A DNA stretch of 64,000 nucleotides from contig JAHCAI010000008.1 of the NCBI GenBank assembly GCA_019634975.1, forward strand, positions 62,001 through 126,000, in the 5' to 3' direction. This document shows, one piece after another, positions 38,964-46,655 of the stretch. The stretch's first letter is position 1. Each line of letters opens with the position of its first letter. The position numbers and the translations under genes were made by a program. This DNA comes from Burkholderiales bacterium (lineage in GTDB: Bacteria > Pseudomonadota > Gammaproteobacteria > Burkholderiales > SG8-41). A model generated the notes under the pieces. It was given only the letters and a program-made list of their open reading frames with translations, searched no databases and was not told the DNA's origin.

Positions 38964-39896
38964 TCAGGCCAGCCGTGCCCGCGGATGGCCCTCGCGTCCC
39001 TGCGGCGATAACGCCGGCACATCGCCTGCGCACTGGATCCGGTGCATCACCCGCCGGTAGCCCCCGTCAAAGGGGTCGCGGTGGTGCATCACGCAGCGGT
39101 TGTCCCAGATCAGCAGGTCGCCAGGCTGCCACTCGTGGTGCCAGGTGAAGCGCTCCCGGGTGGCATGAGCCCACAGCGCATCGAGCAGTTCCTCCGACTC
39201 GGCAACGGAAAGGCCGTTGATGTAGGCATTCGGCCGCCGGCCGAGGTACAGCGCATTGCATCCGGTCTCCGGATGGGTGCGGATGACGGGGTGACTGGGA
39301 CCCGGCGCCTCGCGCACGTCGTGGACCGGACTGAAGCCCTCGCGCAGGTCACCGGCGCTGTTGTAGGTCATGTCGTGCTTCAGCGTGCGGCCCTCGATGC
39401 GTTTGCGCAGCGCCGGATCCAGGGTCTCCAGCGCCAGGTACATGTTGGCGAAGCCGGTGTTGCCCCCCTGCGGCGGCACCTCCAGCGAATACAGCGCGCT
39501 GTACGACAGCGGGCGGTCGCGATAGGAGTTGTCGGAATGCCAGACCACCTCGGCGTCACGCAGCACGCCGATCGCCTCGCCATTCTCGGTGACATTGGAA
39601 ACGACGACGATCTCCGGATGGGGGCGCGCCTTTTCCCTGCCTGTCTTTGCGAGAGGCGCGAAATCCAGTTCGCCCAGCCGCTTGCCGAAAGCGATCAGTT
39701 CGGGATCAGTCAGCGCCTGTCCGCGGATGCGGATGACCAGGTGATCGAGCAGCGCCCGGTAGACCGCGGCAAACGCCGTCTCATCCAGTTGCCGCAGATC
39801 GCCGCAGGACACTTCCGCGCCCAGCGCCGGCGCCATCGGCCGGACTGTCACCCCCCCTTCACCCCGCAGCACACCGGATTCCGCCTTACCCATCAT
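38964..39896 (-). CDS. TauD/TfdA-family 2-oxoglutarate-dependent dioxygenase
   Basis: 310 aa non-haem iron oxygenase. Metal facial triad: HSDNSY (HxD) near 118 and the distal His in RVMHRIQ; the 2-oxoglutarate Arg lies shortly after. The GALVIRIRGQ-like segment (DHLVIRIRGQALTDPELIAF) and YNSAGDLREGFSPVHDV fit the family, which hydroxylates taurine, phenoxyacetates, sulfates or other small acids. Two adjacent ATG codons after AGAGGA; the first is used here. Seven bases after the FAH gene, last of a three-gene operon (VOC, FAH, TauD). Substrate unknown. Confidence 0.9.
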   Translation of the reverse strand: MMGKAESGVLRGEGGVTVRPMAPALGAEVSCGDLRQLDETAFAAVYRALLDHLVIRIRGQALTDPELIAFGKRLGELDFAPLAKTGREKARPHPEIVVVSNVTENGEAIGVLRDAEVVWHSDNSYRDRPLSYSALYSLEVPPQGGNTGFANMYLALETLDPALRKRIEGRTLKHDMTYNSAGDLREGFSPVHDVREAPGPSHPVIRTHPETGCNALYLGRRPNAYINGLSVAESEELLDALWAHATRERFTWHHEWQPGDLLIWDNRCVMHHRDPFDGGYRRVMHRIQCAGDVPALSPQGREGHPRARLA

Positions 39897-39903
39897 TCGT
39901 CCT

Positions 39904-40773
39904 CTATTTCAGTTTGACCCTGTTGACGATGCGGCCGATGTCCTCGACCTCGCATTCGCAGACATCGCCGTGCTTCAGGAACACGGGCGGGGTGCGCGAG
40001 AAGCCGACGCCGAAGGGCGTGCCCGTCGGAATCAGGTCTCCCGGCATCAGCGTCGTGCCCTGCGAGGCATAGGCGATGATCTGGTTGATATTGAAAATCA
40101 GGTTCTTCGTGTTCGACTTCTGCATTTCCCTGCCGTTGAGCACGGTGCGCACCTCGAGCTTGTGCGGGTCACTGATTTCATCGCGGGTGACGATGTAGGG
40201 CCCCCAGGGACAGAAGGTGTCCAGCGACTTGCCGCGGTCCCACTGCTTGGCATTGGCGAACTGCAGGTCGCGCGCGGAGACGTCGTTGACCACGCTGTAG
40301 CCGCAGACATAGTCGAGCGCGTCCTTCTCCGGAATGTTGCGGCCGCGGCGGCCGATGACCACCGCGAGCTCCACCTCGTAGTCAACTTCCTTCGTCACGC
40401 CCTCCGGCCAGCTCAGTTCATCGAAGGGTCCGGTGATGGAGTTCGGAAATTTGCTGAACAGCACAGGCTCAGTCGGCACCGGCAGATTGGCTTCCTTGCA
40501 GTGGTCGATGTAGTTGAGGCCGACTGCGATGATCTTCGAGGGCGCGAGCAGCGGCGCCGTCAGGCGCACGTCGTCGAGATCGAAGGTGCGTCGTGTCGGG
40601 CTGTCGATCGCCTCGCGCACGCGCTCCAGCATCGCGTCGCCGCCGCGCACGATCTGCAGCAGATCCCCCTCTTCGCCCACCGGCAGGCCGGCGGCCTTGA
40701 GATCGACCACCGAGTCGCCGTCGAGAACGCCGGGGCGGATTTCATTGTTCGCAATAAATGTCAGCAGTTTCAA
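39904..40773 (-). CDS. Fumarylacetoacetate hydrolase family protein
   Basis: 289 aa FAH-fold hydrolase or decarboxylase. FAH motifs: VGLNYIDHCKEANLPVP, EVDYEVELAVVIGRRGRNI (metal-binding Glu pair), YSVVNDVSARDLQ with Asp, and GTPFGVGFSRTPPVFLKHGD. Members cleave C-C bonds in beta-diketo acids or tautomerise ring-cleavage products. It starts with TTG (LKLLTF), with a weak site upstream; no in-frame ATG is near. Middle gene between the VOC and TauD genes, so a small catabolic route for an aromatic or other acid is probable. Confidence 0.9.
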   Translation of the reverse strand: MKLLTFIANNEIRPGVLDGDSVVDLKAAGLPVGEEGDLLQIVRGGDAMLERVREAIDSPTRRTFDLDDVRLTAPLLAPSKIIAVGLNYIDHCKEANLPVPTEPVLFSKFPNSITGPFDELSWPEGVTKEVDYEVELAVVIGRRGRNIPEKDALDYVCGYSVVNDVSARDLQFANAKQWDRGKSLDTFCPWGPYIVTRDEISDPHKLEVRTVLNGREMQKSNTKNLIFNINQIIAYASQGTTLMPGDLIPTGTPFGVGFSRTPPVFLKHGDVCECEVEDIGRIVNRVKLK

Positions 40774-40811
40774 TTATCGGGCTCATCCGGTGAATGGCGG
40801 AACAGAGACGC

Positions 40812-41264
40812 TCAGCGCGACGTGGCCTGTTCCGGGAATTGCAGGGCTGACAGCGTGCCGCGGGCCACATCCGCGGGCGCCTCTTCATTCGGGAAATTCA
40901 GTTCCACCTTGTTGCCGACCGGGTCGCGCATGAACATCTGGAAACCCGCGCCGGGCACGTTCTGCTCGTCGAAGTGGATGCCGAGTTTCTGCAGGCGCTC
41001 GCGGAACTGCGGCACACCGGAGACCTCGTAAGCGGTGTGGTCGTAGCTGCTGCGCTTTTCATCCAGCCCCGGCCAGTCCGGCTTGAAGCGCACGACGACG
41101 TGGATCAGCGGGTGATCGCCGCAGTACAGCCACAGGCCCTTGTTGGGGAAATCCGGCCGCGGACCCACGGTCAAGCCGAGTCCTTCGCAGTAAAACTTTT
41201 CGATCGCCGGCAGATCGCTGTCGCGACAGCCGATGTTGATATGGTGTATTCCGCGAGTCTTCAT
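40812..41264 (-). CDS. VOC-family (glyoxalase/extradiol dioxygenase-like) protein
   Basis: 150 aa with two vicinal-oxygen-chelate half-modules. IHHINIGCRDSDL starts the first, with a metal His; HTAYEVSGVPQFRERLQKLG starts the second; RDPVGNKVELNFP gives the terminal Glu ligand. Start at MKTRG after AGGAGGAG; the upstream ATG 69 bases away is not supported. First gene of the VOC-FAH-TauD operon. Could be a dioxygenase, isomerase or lyase; not decidable from the sequence alone. Confidence 0.85.
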   Translation of the reverse strand: MKTRGIHHINIGCRDSDLPAIEKFYCEGLGLTVGPRPDFPNKGLWLYCGDHPLIHVVVRFKPDWPGLDEKRSSYDHTAYEVSGVPQFRERLQKLGIHFDEQNVPGAGFQMFMRDPVGNKVELNFPNEEAPADVARGTLSALQFPEQATSR

Positions 41265-41405
41265 GGGCGACACTCCTCCTGGCTTTTTTTCACGATCCGG
41301 ACTGACGATGCACAGGCTTGTATTTTGACGCATCCCGGCCCCGATTGCCTACGACACCGGAGCGCCGCTTGCCAGCGCACAGCGCTTCATGCTTTGCTCC
41401 GCGCC

Positions 41406-42179
41406 ATGACTTACCTGATTGTCTGCTCGGTTGCCGGGCTGGCCGCGCTGCTGACGTTTTTTTCCGGCTTCGGCCTCGGCACACTGCTGCTGCCGGCCTT
41501 CGCGCTGTTCTTCGCCATCGAGAAGGCTGTGGCGCTGACCGCCATCGTCCATTTCCTGAACGGCGTCTTCAAGCTCGCGCTGGTGCACCGGCACATCGAC
41601 CGCGGCGTCGCGCTGCGTTTCGGCCTGCCGGCGGCCCTCGGCGCGCTGGCCGGCGCCTGGCTGCTGGTGCGCATCGCGGAAAGCGGCATGCGCATTGAAT
41701 ACGCCCTGCTCGGCCACGCCGTCGCCATCACGCCGGCGCAGCTGATCATCGGCCTGCTGCTGCTGGCCTTTGCCGTCTCCGAGATGCGACCGGCGTCAAA
41801 AAAGATGACTTTCGAGCCGCGTTACCAGATCCCCGGGGGGCTGCTCTGCGGCTTTTTCGGCGGACTCGCCGGCCTGCAGGGTGCGCTGCGCTCGGCTTTT
41901 CTGATCAAGGCCGGCCTCGACAAGGCGGCCTATGTCGCCACCGGCGCGGCGGTGGCCTTTTTCATCGACCTGTCGCGGCTGTCGATGTATGCGGCGCTGA
42001 TCTCGAAACACCATGCCGAATTCGACTACGTGCTGCTCGGCGCCGCGGTGCTCGCCGCGCTGGCGGGCTCGGTCGCCGGCAACCGTTTCCTGCACAAGGC
42101 CACGATGCCCGGCATCCAGAAGCTGGTCGCGGTGCTGCTGTTCGCCGTCGCGCTGGGCCTGATCACCGGCCTGCTCTGA
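41406..42179 (+). CDS. TauE/SafE-family membrane transporter
   Basis: 257 aa with about eight membrane helices. The N-terminal GLAALLTFFSGFGLGTLLLP and the second-half GGLLCGFFGGLAGLQGALRS are the paired glycine-rich motifs of the family, which exports sulfite, sulfoacetate or other organic anions. The start at MTYLIV is the first that begins with a membrane segment; the open frame reaches much further upstream but is the shadow of the opposite gene. Divergent from the VOC operon. A sulfonate link with the TauD gene nearby is only suggestive. Confidence 0.85.
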   Translation: MTYLIVCSVAGLAALLTFFSGFGLGTLLLPAFALFFAIEKAVALTAIVHFLNGVFKLALVHRHIDRGVALRFGLPAALGALAGAWLLVRIAESGMRIEYALLGHAVAITPAQLIIGLLLLAFAVSEMRPASKKMTFEPRYQIPGGLLCGFFGGLAGLQGALRSAFLIKAGLDKAAYVATGAAVAFFIDLSRLSMYAALISKHHAEFDYVLLGAAVLAALAGSVAGNRFLHKATMPGIQKLVAVLLFAVALGLITGLL

Positions 42180-42201
42180 CCCACTCCACCACGGAATCCC
42201 C

Positions 42202-43119
42202 ATGCCCCCAGTCCTCTTCCGCCTCGGCGGTTACCAGAAACCCGCCTCCATCCACACCCGCGCCTGCCTGCTTTTCGGCGAAGTGCTGCAGCGTGAAGCC
42301 GGCAACGCCGTGCGCTTCGAATTCGTGCCCGACGTGCTGTCCCTTGGCCACAAGTCGGGCGAACTCCCGGGCATGGTCGAACGCGGCGAACTCTCGGCCT
42401 GCTACATCTCGTCGCTGAGATACGCCAAGTGGGTGCCGGAACTGGCGCTGTTCGACCTGCCTTTCCTGTTCCCCGACCGGGCGGCGGCCTACAGGGTGCT
42501 CGACGGCCGCCTCGGCCAGTCACTGAGGGACAAGGTCGCGCAACAGTCGCCGTTCCACCTGCTCGCCTACTGGGACAACGGTTTCCGCCATTTCAGCAAC
42601 AAGGTCCGCCCGATCCGCAGGCCAGCCGACTGCAGGGGCATCCGCATCCGCATCCAGATGAGCGAGCTGCAGGCCAAGTCGCTGCGCCTGCTCGGCATGG
42701 AACCGATACTCGAAGATATCAAGATCTTTGTCGAACAGATCGGCGGCGACCGTTTCGACGCCCAGGACAACCCGCTGACCAACATCGTCAACTTCGACAT
42801 CCACAAGCACCACCGCCACATCACGCTGTCAGGCCATGTCTACGGCGTCGCCTGCCTGATGGCCAACCGCGCGCAGTATGAATCCTGGCCGGCCGCAGTG
42901 CAGCGTGCGGTGGGCATTGCTGCGGCCGAAGCCACCGTGTTGCAACGCCAGCTTGCAGCGGCGGAAGATGAGGAAATGCTCAAGCGTCTCGACCCGGCGC
43001 AGAACGATGTGGTGAAACTCAGCGCGGAAGAACACCGCGCCTTCGCCGAAGCCGTGCGGCCGGTGACCGACCGATACCGCAAGGACTACGCGGAGAGTTT
43101 TTTCTCGCTGCTCGACTGA
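42202..43119 (+). CDS. DctP-type TRAP substrate-binding protein without signal peptide
   Basis: 305 aa homologue of TRAP extracytoplasmic solute receptors. Matching segments: FRLGGYQKPASIHTRACLLF, GELSACYISSLRYAKWVPEL, FDLPFLFPDRAAAYRVLDG and YWDNGFRHFSNKVRPIRRP (the substrate-Arg region), plus a C-terminal helical tail. The start MPPVLFRLGG leads straight into the first strand, with no hydrophobic leader, and no DctQ/DctM membrane genes are nearby. Either it acts in the cytoplasm or it has lost export. It follows the TauE gene by 22 bases. Its 3' end overlaps the convergent P-loop gene by 34 bases. Confidence 0.82.
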   Translation: MPPVLFRLGGYQKPASIHTRACLLFGEVLQREAGNAVRFEFVPDVLSLGHKSGELPGMVERGELSACYISSLRYAKWVPELALFDLPFLFPDRAAAYRVLDGRLGQSLRDKVAQQSPFHLLAYWDNGFRHFSNKVRPIRRPADCRGIRIRIQMSELQAKSLRLLGMEPILEDIKIFVEQIGGDRFDAQDNPLTNIVNFDIHKHHRHITLSGHVYGVACLMANRAQYESWPAAVQRAVGIAAAEATVLQRQLAAAEDEEMLKRLDPAQNDVVKLSAEEHRAFAEAVRPVTDRYRKDYAESFFSLLD

Positions 43120-43682
43120 GACGCCAAAGCCCCATCACCCCGCAGCAGGTGGTCGAGCAGGCTTTGCGGCGATGATTCGAGATCGAGCGGCGAACTGAAT
43201 GCCGCCTTGGGACCGCGATAGCTTTTGAAGCAGGCGCGGTGGGCCGCCAGTGAAAATTCGTCGTCCCGGCTGTAGTAGCCGCGCACCCAGTCCAGCAGCA
43301 TCGGCAGTTGCCGGTCCTGCGCCTGCGGGGTGTCGTACTTGTGCGCCTCCCAGGGGCGCTGGCGGCAATGGGCCAGGCACTGCGCTTCGCCCGGATTAAG
43401 GAATATCAGCCTCGGCTTGAATGACAGGGCCTCCCCGATCAGGCCGGGATAACAGCCCTCGACAATCCACCGCTCGTGACTCCGGCAGAACGACGCCACC
43501 GCCTCGCGCGAATCCGCCTCCGCTCGGCGCAGAGCTTCGGAACCGGGCAGCCAGGCGACGGTATCGAGGTCGAGTATCGCGGCATTGAGCCGGCTCGCGA
43601 GCCAGCGCGCCAGCGTCGATTTCCCCGAACCGGCGTTGCCGAGTATGGCGAAACAGGCGGACTGCCACGCGATGTCAACCAT
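43086..43682 (-). CDS. P-loop NTPase, adenylate-kinase-like
   Basis: 198 aa with Walker A GNAGSGKST (15-23) right after the first strand, LDLDTVAWLP (a lid/base-binding region seen in small nucleotide or shikimate kinases), and ERWIVEGCYPGLIGEAL followed by LIFLNPGEAQCL. It resembles AAA_17/adenylate-kinase-like proteins of unknown substrate. No Shine-Dalgarno; the ATG is immediately preceded by a copy of the AT-rich motif. Overlaps the TRAP protein gene tail to tail. Confidence 0.82.
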   Translation of the reverse strand: MVDIAWQSACFAILGNAGSGKSTLARWLASRLNAAILDLDTVAWLPGSEALRRAEADSREAVASFCRSHERWIVEGCYPGLIGEALSFKPRLIFLNPGEAQCLAHCRQRPWEAHKYDTPQAQDRQLPMLLDWVRGYYSRDDEFSLAAHRACFKSYRGPKAAFSSPLDLESSPQSLLDHLLRGDGALASQSSSEKKLSA

Positions 43683-43712
43683 AACTATATGATTTTATTT
43701 ATTATTTTTATC
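43681..43712 (+). repeat. AT-rich dispersed motif, copy 7
   Basis: Contains ATAACTATATGATTTTATTT and then ATTATTTTTATC. It fills most of the 40-bp gap between the P-loop gene start and the deacetylase stop, and touches the P-loop gene ATG. More diverged than copies 1-6. Confidence 0.6.
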
Positions 43713-43722
43713 TGGGCAGCGA

Positions 43723-44625
43723 TCAGCGTTTGCGTCGCACCACCGTAGCACCATCGCCTGGGGCTGCCCGACGGTACCAGTCGAGGATCCGGTCACCGGT
43801 CCAGAACACCACGCCCCTCTCGTCGCGCAAGCGGCGGAACACGTTCTCGAAATACTTGATCCGGTGCGGCACCCCGGAGATGTAGGGATGCACGGCAATG
43901 GCCATCACCTTGACCCGCTTCGCGCCCTCCTCGTACAGCCGCTCGAACTGGTCCATGCAGCGCGACTCGAACTCCGCAGCCGCGTGATGCTGCACCATCA
44001 TCATCGCGATGTCGTTGAGCTCCACTGAGTATGGCATCGCCACCACCTTGCCGTGCCGGGTCTGGATGTCGCAGGGTTCGTCATCGACCACCCAGTCGGC
44101 GATGTACCGGATGCCGGCCTCGGCCAGATAGTCCGGCGTGAACAGGGTTTCGGTCAGCCCCGGCGCGAGCCAGCCCACCGGCGCCTTGCCGGTGAACGAT
44201 TTGATCTGCTTCACGGTGCGCTTGATCATCGCGCGCTGGTCGCGCTCGACATGGGTCGGCTGCTGGTCCCAGGAATGGCCGACAAACTCCCAGCCCGATT
44301 TCAGCGATTCCTCGGCAATGCGTGCATAGTCGACGCAGATGCGGCCGTTGGTGAACAGCGAGGCCTTGATGTCCAGTTCGTCCAGTGCCTGCTTGATACG
44401 CCAGAACCCGACACGGTTGCCGTATTCATGCCAGGCCCAGTGGGCAAAGTCCGGCAGCCGGGTGACATGCGTCGGCGGCGGCAGCACCTGCCGCGGCATC
44501 GGGCGGCCGATGTCCCAGACCTCGACGTTGACCACCGGCCACACGATCAGGCGCACGCCGGGCGGCGGTTTCAGCGGCGGGCGGTCAATGATGGGCACGT
44601 AGGGCAGACGCTTCGACGGGATCAT
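43723..44625 (-). CDS. Polysaccharide deacetylase / PuuE-like family protein
   Basis: 300 aa NodB-fold protein. SLFTNGRICVDY and GWEFVGHSWDQQPTH (metal-binding histidines), VGWLAPGLTETLFTPDYLAEAG and YIADWVVDDEPC match the allantoinase-PuuE/xylanase-type branch of the deacetylase family. This branch often acts on small amides rather than on polymers, so the substrate is unclear. Start at MIPSKR six bases after GGAG; a start 36 bases upstream is possible. No secretion signal, so probably cytoplasmic. It lies downstream of gntR on the same strand. Confidence 0.83.
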   Translation of the reverse strand: MIPSKRLPYVPIIDRPPLKPPPGVRLIVWPVVNVEVWDIGRPMPRQVLPPPTHVTRLPDFAHWAWHEYGNRVGFWRIKQALDELDIKASLFTNGRICVDYARIAEESLKSGWEFVGHSWDQQPTHVERDQRAMIKRTVKQIKSFTGKAPVGWLAPGLTETLFTPDYLAEAGIRYIADWVVDDEPCDIQTRHGKVVAMPYSVELNDIAMMMVQHHAAAEFESRCMDQFERLYEEGAKRVKVMAIAVHPYISGVPHRIKYFENVFRRLRDERGVVFWTGDRILDWYRRAAPGDGATVVRRKR

Positions 44626-44705
44626 GCGGTGCTCCGGGAATAATGTGGGCAACCTTTGCATTATATCGGCGGCCCCGCGTCTGAACCTCAGATCACACTG
44701 ATGGA

Positions 44706-45410
44706 TCAGGTCGTGCTGGATGCCCGATTCTTCGGGATCTGGTCTGGACCTGCATCAGGACTGCCGGCACGTACCCAGCGTAGTGCGGCATCACGTGTGG
44801 ACATCGATTGCGTCGATGCGAGGGATTGCGCCAGCTGGCCATCTCCCGCACGCATCGCCGCAAATAGTCGAGTCCAGGCATGCGCCGATTCGCGCCTGCG
44901 CTCGGGCGCCTCGAAGGACATGCGGGTATACCGGCTGGTCTGCAGGGTCAGTGCCTGCAACGTCGAGCGCAACCAACGATTACTGACACCCTCGGTCAGG
45001 AAATTGCTGATGGCGAGTGCGGCAGCGGCGTACTGTTCCTTGGCCTCGGGCTCGTCGGCCAATCGCGAGAGCCGCGCAATGGGTTCCTCGACTTGGGTCA
45101 GGATTTCCTCGCGCGCCGGATCCTGCGCCAGCCAACGTGCGCGCAAACCAACCAGCGCGGAACGGACTTCGTAGAGTTCCTCGATTTCACGCGCCGAGTA
45201 CTCAGTGACATAAGCGCCACGGTAAGGGCTGATGGTCACCAACCCGGCGTTTTGCAACTGGCGCAGGGCATCGCGGATGGGACCGTGGCTGACTCCCAGT
45301 TCCTTTGCCAAGGTGGCCTCCATGAGCCGGTCACCGGGTCGGTACGCCCCTGAAACAATCCGTTCCGCGAGAGCATGGGCAATTTTCTCGGAGAGAGTCT
45401 GAGTCAACAC
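44706..45410 (-). CDS. GntR-family transcriptional regulator (FadR/FCD type)
   Basis: About 234 aa. N-terminal winged helix: LSEKIAHALAERIVSGAYRPGDRL, split here as IVSGAYRPGDRLMEATLAKE, then LGVSHGPIRDALRQLQNAGLV. C-terminal FCD ligand domain: EIEELYEVRSALVGLRARWL, then a helical bundle with histidine-poor metal region. The frame stays open for 46 codons upstream, but that part is AT-rich leader and holds the operator; GTG at 45410 (TTG at 45422 possible) is the likely start. Divergent from the TctC operon, which it probably represses in the absence of its acid ligand. Confidence 0.88.
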   Translation of the reverse strand: MLTQTLSEKIAHALAERIVSGAYRPGDRLMEATLAKELGVSHGPIRDALRQLQNAGLVTISPYRGAYVTEYSAREIEELYEVRSALVGLRARWLAQDPAREEILTQVEEPIARLSRLADEPEAKEQYAAAALAISNFLTEGVSNRWLRSTLQALTLQTSRYTRMSFEAPERRRESAHAWTRLFAAMRAGDGQLAQSLASTQSMSTRDAALRWVRAGSPDAGPDQIPKNRASSTT

Positions 45411-45507
45411 AAGTGTATTCAAAATGAGAGAAAGCGAGCTAATTACCTGAAAATAATGACGAATTATGCATTGATCAAGAAGAAATTCAAAATAATTTAT
45501 TAAAAAT

Positions 45508-45535
45508 TGATAATTGTCGACAATTAATATATAGT
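45508..45535 (+). promoter_or_regulatory. Promoter of the tctC operon with embedded operator palindrome
   Basis: -35 TTGATA (45508-45513), 16-base spacer, -10 TATAGT (45530-45535). Lying between and over them is a perfect 16-base palindrome TAATTGTCGACAATTA (45511-45526). The TTGTCGACAA core resembles sites of FCD-type GntR regulators as I recall them. A repressor here would block RNA polymerase. The region 45411-45619 is markedly AT-rich. Confidence 0.7.
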
Positions 45536-45619
45536 TGACCGAGTTCACTCAATCATCAAGGCCACAGCCTGATCCGGCCCAAAACGGCGTAAGTCCGCTT
45601 CAACCAAAAGGAGACTCAG

Positions 45620-46642
45620 ATGCATGCATCAATCCCGCCGGCAGTCCATCGGCACTCCTTCATCCAATCTGTCACCCATCGCCTTGCCTTAGTGGCCGCA
45701 TCACTCGCCTTGGCAGCCATACCGGTTCATGCCTCCGAATGGCCCTCGGGTACCGTCGAACTGGTGGTGCCGTCCGGACCCGGAAGCGGCATGGACACCG
45801 CCACGCGCACAATGAAACAGATACTCGACGCTGCAAAACTCCTGTCCGCACCGAGCGTAGTGATCAACAAGCCCGGGGCCGGCGGGGCAATCGCCTATCA
45901 GTACCTGAACCAGAATCCCGGTAGCGGACGCCACCTCGCACTGGCATCGCCCAGCCTGATCACCAATCGGCTGATGGCAATAGGTGATACCGATCCCCGC
46001 GACGTCACCCCGGTAGCCACCCTGTTCTCCGAGAACATCGTGTTCATGGTTCGCACTGACTCGTCGATCACCGACGGCAAGGCGCTGATCGCGCGCCTTA
46101 AGAAAGATCCAGGCTCCGTGGCGTGGGGGATTGCGACCGCGCTTGGCGGAGCCAACCACATTGCCGCCGCTTCAGTCATGAAAGCAGCCGGCATCGACCC
46201 GGGCGCGGCACATAACGTGATCTACAAGGCCGGCTCTGCCGCGCTTGTCGGGCTGCTGGGCGGCGAAGTGGAGGTGGTGCCGGTAGCGACGCTGGTGTCA
46301 TTGCCGCAGCTCGCCGCAGGCAAGGTGCGCGTCATCGCCATCTCATCCCCCGAAAGACTGGGCGGCGCTCTGGCGAACGTGCCAACCTGGACCGAACTCG
46401 GAGTGAATGCCATCTATACCTCGTGGCGCATGATCATTGCGCCGCGAGGCACAAATTCCGCCGACGCACGCGCCGCCGCGGCCACGCTCGAAAAAATGGC
46501 CGCAACCCCGCAATGGAAAGCCGAAGTCGGCAAGAACTACTGGATCAGCCGGTTCCTCGGGCCAGAGGCAACTCAAAAATTCCTTGCGGATCAAATGACC
46601 ATGCACGCAGCCCTGCTCGGCCAGCTCAAGCTTTCCAAGTGA
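45620..46642 (+). CDS. Bug/TctC-family tripartite tricarboxylate transporter substrate-binding protein
   Basis: 340 aa periplasmic receptor. A signal peptide (about 14-38, ending PVHA) is followed by VELVVPSGPGSGMDTATRTM, NKPGAGGAIAYQYLNQNPG, LASPSLITNRL, and a C-terminal domain with LGGEVEVVPVATLVSLPQLA. Strong AAAGGAGAC site before ATG. It opens the operon controlled by the adjacent GntR protein. No TctA/TctB genes lie in this operon, so it may share the TctAB pair at 59-61 kb or work with other membrane units. Confidence 0.92.
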   Translation: MHASIPPAVHRHSFIQSVTHRLALVAASLALAAIPVHASEWPSGTVELVVPSGPGSGMDTATRTMKQILDAAKLLSAPSVVINKPGAGGAIAYQYLNQNPGSGRHLALASPSLITNRLMAIGDTDPRDVTPVATLFSENIVFMVRTDSSITDGKALIARLKKDPGSVAWGIATALGGANHIAAASVMKAAGIDPGAAHNVIYKAGSAALVGLLGGEVEVVPVATLVSLPQLAAGKVRVIAISSPERLGGALANVPTWTELGVNAIYTSWRMIIAPRGTNSADARAAAATLEKMAATPQWKAEVGKNYWISRFLGPEATQKFLADQMTMHAALLGQLKLSK

Positions 46643-46655
46643 CCGGAACTGCCGC

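Noticed and set aside
45411-45548. 46-codon N-terminal extension of the GntR regulator
   Set aside because: The segment is AT-rich leader holding the operator and promoter; GntR proteins start just before the first helix of the winged domain.
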